From Chloroflexota bacterium (GTDB lineage: Bacteria; Chloroflexota; Dehalococcoidia; UBA3495), in contig JADFNR010000073.1 in assembly GCA_022563275.1 (NCBI GenBank), forward strand, positions 1-17,589: 17,589 bases of DNA, read 5' to 3'. The position numbers and the translations under genes were made by a program. This document shows positions 14,423 through 17,589 of this stretch, in pieces. The stretch's first letter is position 1. Each line of letters opens with the position of its first letter. The notes beneath the pieces are model-generated. The model searched no databases. It was not told the origin of the DNA and saw only the letters and a list, made by a program, of their open reading frames with translations.

Positions 14423-14700
14423 GAAGATGCTCCTAGTCCGATTAAACTCTGGTTTTGGGGTGCAGTTTAGGCGTGAAATCCGTGCTAATCAAGGCCTGAC
14501 GGAGATCAAGGCTATTCTAACAATGCACACACTAAATAATTTCGCGGTTAAACTGATTGACACTCGCAGCGTGGCTTGGCTGCTCAAAGCTGCCTGATCG
14601 GGTGGTCTTGTTTGTTTTCTGCGGTTATCCGAATCATTCGACCTTTCCGATGTAGGTGTAGAATACCGGCAATCGCCACAATCGGAATTCGGTGATCTGC

Positions 14701-17301
14701 ATGGTAAGCCAGTCTGCAAAGATATTGGTCGGGCGCCAGCGGGAGATGGCCGAGTTGAATGCTGCTCTGGACTGCGCGATGGCGGGCCATGGCCGGTTGG
14801 TAATGTTGGCGGGAGAGCCTGGAATAGGCAAGACACGTATTGCCCAAGAACTGGCCGGTCTGGCTGAACAACGTGGTGCCCGGGTCCTCTGGGGTTGGTG
14901 TTACGAGCAAGAGGGAGCACCTCCCTATTGGCCGTGGGTCCAGCCCGTTCGCTCTTACATCAGCGCGACGGAACCTGACCGGTTGCGCGCCGAGATGGGA
15001 CCAGGAGCAGCCGACATCGCGGAGGTTATCCCGGAGGTGCGGGGGAAATTGCCTGACCTGGAGCCGCCGCCGGCGCTGGACCCCAATCAAGCCAGATTTC
15101 GCCTCTTCGACTCCTTTGCCACTCTGTTCAAGAACGCTGCCGAGTCGCAACCATTGATGCTGGTGTTGGACGACCTGCACTGGGCCGACAAACCCTCCCT
15201 CTTGCTGCTCGAGTTTTTGGCCCGGCAGATATCGGAAAGCAGCCTGTTGATAGTGGGCACCTACCGCGATGCTGAGGTCTCCCCCGATCATCCTCTCTTT
15301 GGGACGTTGGCCCAATTGTCCCGTGACCAATCGTTCCGCCGGCAGGTACTGACTGGTCTACCTCCCGCGGATGTTGGTGAGTTCATCCTGACAACCAGCG
15401 GCGCCAATGCCTCCCAAGAACTGATCGAGACCTTATACGCCGACACCGAGGGAAACCCCTTCTTCATGAATGAAGTGATCCGGTTGCTCGTCGATCGAGG
15501 CGAGTTGGGAAACGCTTCGGTTGGCGGCGGAGCACCGGCGCTGGCGGTGCCGCAGGGCGTTTTGGAAGTCATCGGGCAGCGGTTGAACCGCTTGTCCAAG
15601 GAGTGCAACGACCTGTTGACGACGGCGGCAGTGATCGGACGCCAATTCGACTTCAATCTGTTGGGAATCCTATCTGAAGGGGCCACTGAGTTGGAGCTGG
15701 TTGAATTGGTGGAGGAAGCGTTGCAGGCGCAGATAATCCAAGGACTACCCGAAGCCGGGGACCGCTACCAGTTCAGCCACGCCCTTGTGCAACAAACGTT
15801 GCTGGAGCGGCTCTCCACCCGCCGACGGGTGCGGCTCCACGCAAAGGTCGGTGAGGCACTGGAGACGCTGTACGGAGAGCATGGGGGAGACCATGCCGCT
15901 GAGTTGGCCTACCACTTCGCGGAGGCCGAACCGGTGGCAGGACCGGATAAGCTGGTGAAATACACCATGCTGGCCGGGGAACGGGCGCTTGAGGCCTATG
16001 CTCACGAAGAGGCTCTGGGACATTTTCAGCGAGGACTGATCGCCAAGGGCCTGGAGGAGGAGGGCGCGATGCCGGTGCCCGACGCCGAAGCGGCGGCCCT
16101 CCTGTTCGGCCTTGGCCGGGCACAGGCAGCTACGCTCGGTAGGCAACAGCTAGATGTAGCGTTTGCTAGCCTGAATCGAGCGTTCGATTTCTACGCCGAG
16201 ACGAATGATGTAGGCGGCGCGATAGGCGTTGCGGAGTATCCCATGCTGTCCTTGCCGGGCTACCGAAGCGGCGGGGATCTTGTGGCCCGCGCTTTGCAAC
16301 CCTTACCTAAAGATTCTCCGGAAGCCGGCCGCCTGTTGTCTAGGCATGTTCTAGTCAAGGGATTGGAGGAAGGGGACTACCAGGGCGCCATGGAGGCATT
16401 CGATAGCGCTGCGGCCATCGCCCTGCGTACCGGAGACGTCGCGCTCGAGATGCGGACCTTGGCCCAAATCTGCATCTGGCTCTTCGGTCACTCGAAGATT
16501 GCGGAGGCCATCGAAGCAGGTAAAGACCTTCACGCAATGCTTGGTGCCTCCATGCTCAACATCTCCTATGAGGAGTTCATGGAAAGGCTTGATAACGACG
16601 ATGAGGAAGCCAAGGACATTCGACAGGGGTGTAAAATTAGTAATTACGGAATGTCAGGTGGTATGGGGCCCGACTCATTCGTTGAGTACGCCCGCGGCTT
16701 CGGCGTGGACATCTCACTTGAGCGCGCTCGTGAACTACATCAAGGTTTCCGAGTCATGTGGCCAGAGATGATCGAATACTTTGCATGGTGTTCAAGACTC
16801 TCCGAGTCTCAAGATGTAGAGCTTGGCATCAACCAGTACGAGCTTTTCGTCTCGGGCCTAATCAGAGGCAACGTCGGGTACACGCAGACTTGCAACACAG
16901 GCTTTCAGAACCTGGCTGCGATGGGAGCTAAGAAATCACTCTTTGATGTTGCCGAGGCCTGCTATGTCAAGAAGGACTCGCCATTGTACGGGTGCAGACC
17001 ATGGATGTTCGCTCATGATGAGATCGGGATGGAGATTCCCTACGACGGCACCAATATTGGTCGGGCGCGTGCGAGCCGCGCCATGAAGGAGCTAGGCAAG
17101 GTCATGGTCGCATCTATGGAGCGTTTTGTGCCAGATGTTCCAATAGGGGCGGACGGCGCTATGAGCTTCCGTTGGTTGAAATCGGCAAAACCAGTCTACC
17201 GGGAAATCAATGGAGAGAAGACACTTGTGCCTTGTGTTAAAGAAGGCAAAGACTGGATCGAGGATTTCAGCAGAGACGCCGGAGAGGAGTTAGCAGCGTG
17301 A
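14701..17301 (+). CDS. AAA-ATPase/TPR regulator fused in frame to a phage family A DNA polymerase C-terminal half (probable chimera)
   Basis: The frame gives 866 residues with two unrelated parts. Part 1 (about 1-580) is a STAND/MalT-like AAA ATPase of the type seen in cyclase- or LuxR-linked regulators: LVGRQREMAEL, Walker A GEPGIGKT (38-45), Walker B LMLVLDDLHWAD (152-163), a winged-helix region, then TPR-like helices (430-580). Part 2 (about 585-866) is a family A DNA polymerase from motif A on: LAQICIWLFGHSKIAEAI, motif B R641/K645 in RQGCKISNYG, and motif C AHDEIG (771-776). The switch falls near bases 16438-16465, inside motif A, and part 1's TPR array and output domain are cut off. I start at the ATG at 14701 (GGTGA ahead); a GTG at 14692 is possible. 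Each half is confidently recognised; one natural protein is doubtful. Confidence 0.8.
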   Translation: MVSQSAKILVGRQREMAELNAALDCAMAGHGRLVMLAGEPGIGKTRIAQELAGLAEQRGARVLWGWCYEQEGAPPYWPWVQPVRSYISATEPDRLRAEMGPGAADIAEVIPEVRGKLPDLEPPPALDPNQARFRLFDSFATLFKNAAESQPLMLVLDDLHWADKPSLLLLEFLARQISESSLLIVGTYRDAEVSPDHPLFGTLAQLSRDQSFRRQVLTGLPPADVGEFILTTSGANASQELIETLYADTEGNPFFMNEVIRLLVDRGELGNASVGGGAPALAVPQGVLEVIGQRLNRLSKECNDLLTTAAVIGRQFDFNLLGILSEGATELELVELVEEALQAQIIQGLPEAGDRYQFSHALVQQTLLERLSTRRRVRLHAKVGEALETLYGEHGGDHAAELAYHFAEAEPVAGPDKLVKYTMLAGERALEAYAHEEALGHFQRGLIAKGLEEEGAMPVPDAEAAALLFGLGRAQAATLGRQQLDVAFASLNRAFDFYAETNDVGGAIGVAEYPMLSLPGYRSGGDLVARALQPLPKDSPEAGRLLSRHVLVKGLEEGDYQGAMEAFDSAAAIALRTGDVALEMRTLAQICIWLFGHSKIAEAIEAGKDLHAMLGASMLNISYEEFMERLDNDDEEAKDIRQGCKISNYGMSGGMGPDSFVEYARGFGVDISLERARELHQGFRVMWPEMIEYFAWCSRLSESQDVELGINQYELFVSGLIRGNVGYTQTCNTGFQNLAAMGAKKSLFDVAEACYVKKDSPLYGCRPWMFAHDEIGMEIPYDGTNIGRARASRAMKELGKVMVASMERFVPDVPIGADGAMSFRWLKSAKPVYREINGEKTLVPCVKEGKDWIEDFSRDAGEELAA
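16438..16470. other. In-frame junction between AAA-ATPase/TPR and phage DNA polymerase sequence
   Basis: Before this point the frame reads as TPR-like helices (AAIALRTGDVALEM); after it, as the motif A region of a phage DNA polymerase (LEMRTLAQICIWLFG). The run LEMRTLA fits either parent, so the join probably lies in shared sequence. The Asp before LEM is one residue too close to the Glu for a genuine motif A (D-x4-E expected, D-x3-E seen), which supports a recombinant join. Confidence 0.55.
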
Positions 17302-17465
17302 GCAGCAAAGCAGCAAGACGGCGCGCAGATAAAAAGGCGCGCGACCACAGACGACAGATTCACCAGGAGCTCAAGAAGGATTGGACGTGCGTTTGCGGCG
17401 ATAAGATGGAAGGACAGTTCCCCATCTGTTTGTGCGGGCGGCTCAGACCTGGAGTAGAGCTTTGA
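17298..17465 (+). CDS. Small basic CxC zinc-finger phage protein (55 aa)
   Basis: A 55-residue product starting from GTG at 17298, which overlaps the polymerase stop (GTGA). GAGGAG (17284-17289) lies eight bases upstream, so translation is probably coupled. The N-terminal half is strongly basic and helical (SSKAARRRADKKARDHRRQI). The C-terminal half has two CxC pairs (TCVCGDKMEG, then FPICLCGRLR; Cys 31, 33, 44 and 46), suggesting one bound zinc. Its place between a phage DNA polymerase and a RuvC-like gene suggests a DNA-binding role in phage replication or recombination. I do not recognise the family; the Cys pattern, ribosome binding site and overlaps on both sides support a real gene. Confidence 0.66.
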   Translation: MSSKAARRRADKKARDHRRQIHQELKKDWTCVCGDKMEGQFPICLCGRLRPGVEL

Positions 17466-17589
17466 TCCTCTGTTTAGACCCTGGCGTCCGCGCCGCCGGC
17501 TGCGCCCTCTTCGAGAACGGCGAGCTCACGACCGCGTGGCTTGCCCGAGGCAAGAACTGGGTAGAAACTGCAGAAGACGTGAGCAGGCA
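17462..17589 (+). CDS. RuvC/RNase H-fold nuclease, N-terminal fragment (phage Holliday junction resolvase-like), partial
   Basis: The frame begins with TTG at 17462, overlapping the previous stop by four bases (TTGA), and runs off the right edge after about 42 residues. The start MILCLDPGVRAAGCALFENG matches the first strand of the RuvC/RNase H fold, in which an Asp within (I/L)DPG-x4-G coordinates the catalytic metal. LTTAWLARG would be the second and third strands. Such genes often follow polymerase genes in phage replication modules and encode Holliday junction resolvases or structure-specific nucleases. Only the first acidic motif is visible, so the specific activity is open. A hypothetical protein with a related fold is the alternative. 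Confidence 0.52.
   Translation, partial: MILCLDPGVRAAGCALFENGELTTAWLARGKNWVETAEDVSR

Noticed and set aside
14557..14592. TTGACA hexamer as a promoter for the ATPase gene
   Set aside because: No acceptable -10 at 16-18 bases, so the match alone is not evidence.
1..17589. The window as an integrated prophage with phage genes at both ends
   Set aside because: Phage pieces are only at the extreme ends, are cut mid-gene, differ in composition from each other, and no integrase, attachment repeat or other phage gene lies between them.

Overview
The window looks like a bacterial fragment of moderately high GC carrying short phage-derived pieces at both ends. The bacterial part resembles an uncultured Chloroflexota (SAR202/Dehalococcoidia-like) genome. 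That placement is an inference from the mix of amidohydrolases, an Eis-like acetyltransferase, a stand-alone E1 alpha/beta pair, PAS/GAF/SpoIIE signalling and a large AAA-ATPase/TPR regulator. No rRNA, tRNA, CRISPR array or insertion sequence was seen.

Layout. 1-~276 (-): C-terminal part of a podovirus-type portal protein, more AT-rich than the rest. 272-916 (+): a SpoIIE-type PP2C phosphatase domain without its sensor half. 730-2352 (-): a PAS-GAF-GAF sensor that breaks off in its second GAF domain and reads on antisense to the phosphatase. 2640-3026: a small putative lipoprotein gene bracketed by two copies of an inverted-repeat motif. 3116-5824 (+): two different amidohydrolases. 6208-7398 (+): an Eis-like GNAT acetyltransferase. 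7464-8276: three very small genes (a zinc-ribbon protein, a lone Flp/type IV prepilin and a 42-residue secreted peptide), then a terminator. 8406-9134 (+): a TSUP/TauE-like permease. 9244-9651 (+): an unrecognised protein, ending at a perfect 19-bp bidirectional terminator shared with a convergent MarR gene (9766-10227, -). The MarR promoter overlaps a palindrome and faces an E1 alpha/beta operon for a branched-chain-type 2-oxoacid dehydrogenase (10353-12350, +). 12771-13607 (+): a SAM methyltransferase, convergent with an atypical SDR (13625-14422, -). 14701-17301 (+): an AAA-ATPase/TPR regulator running in frame into the C-terminal half of a phage family A DNA polymerase. Two overlapping phage genes follow (a CxC zinc-finger protein and a RuvC-like nuclease, cut by the window edge).

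Interpretation. The central block (about 2.3-16.4 kb) reads as ordinary accessory metabolism. MarR probably controls itself and perhaps the divergent E1 operon. The three odd joins (~270, ~1020 and ~16450) each fall inside a protein domain. Two of them join bacterial to phage sequence, and the third places two complementary halves of one signalling protein head against tail. This is what amplification or assembly chimeras look like, so the ATPase-polymerase fusion should be treated as a probable artefact until a read spans it. The best candidates for overlooked biology are the three small genes at 7.4-8.3 kb, the leaderless self-overlapping MarR promoter, the repeated inverted-repeat element near 2.64 and 3.0 kb, and the SDR lacking its catalytic tyrosine.
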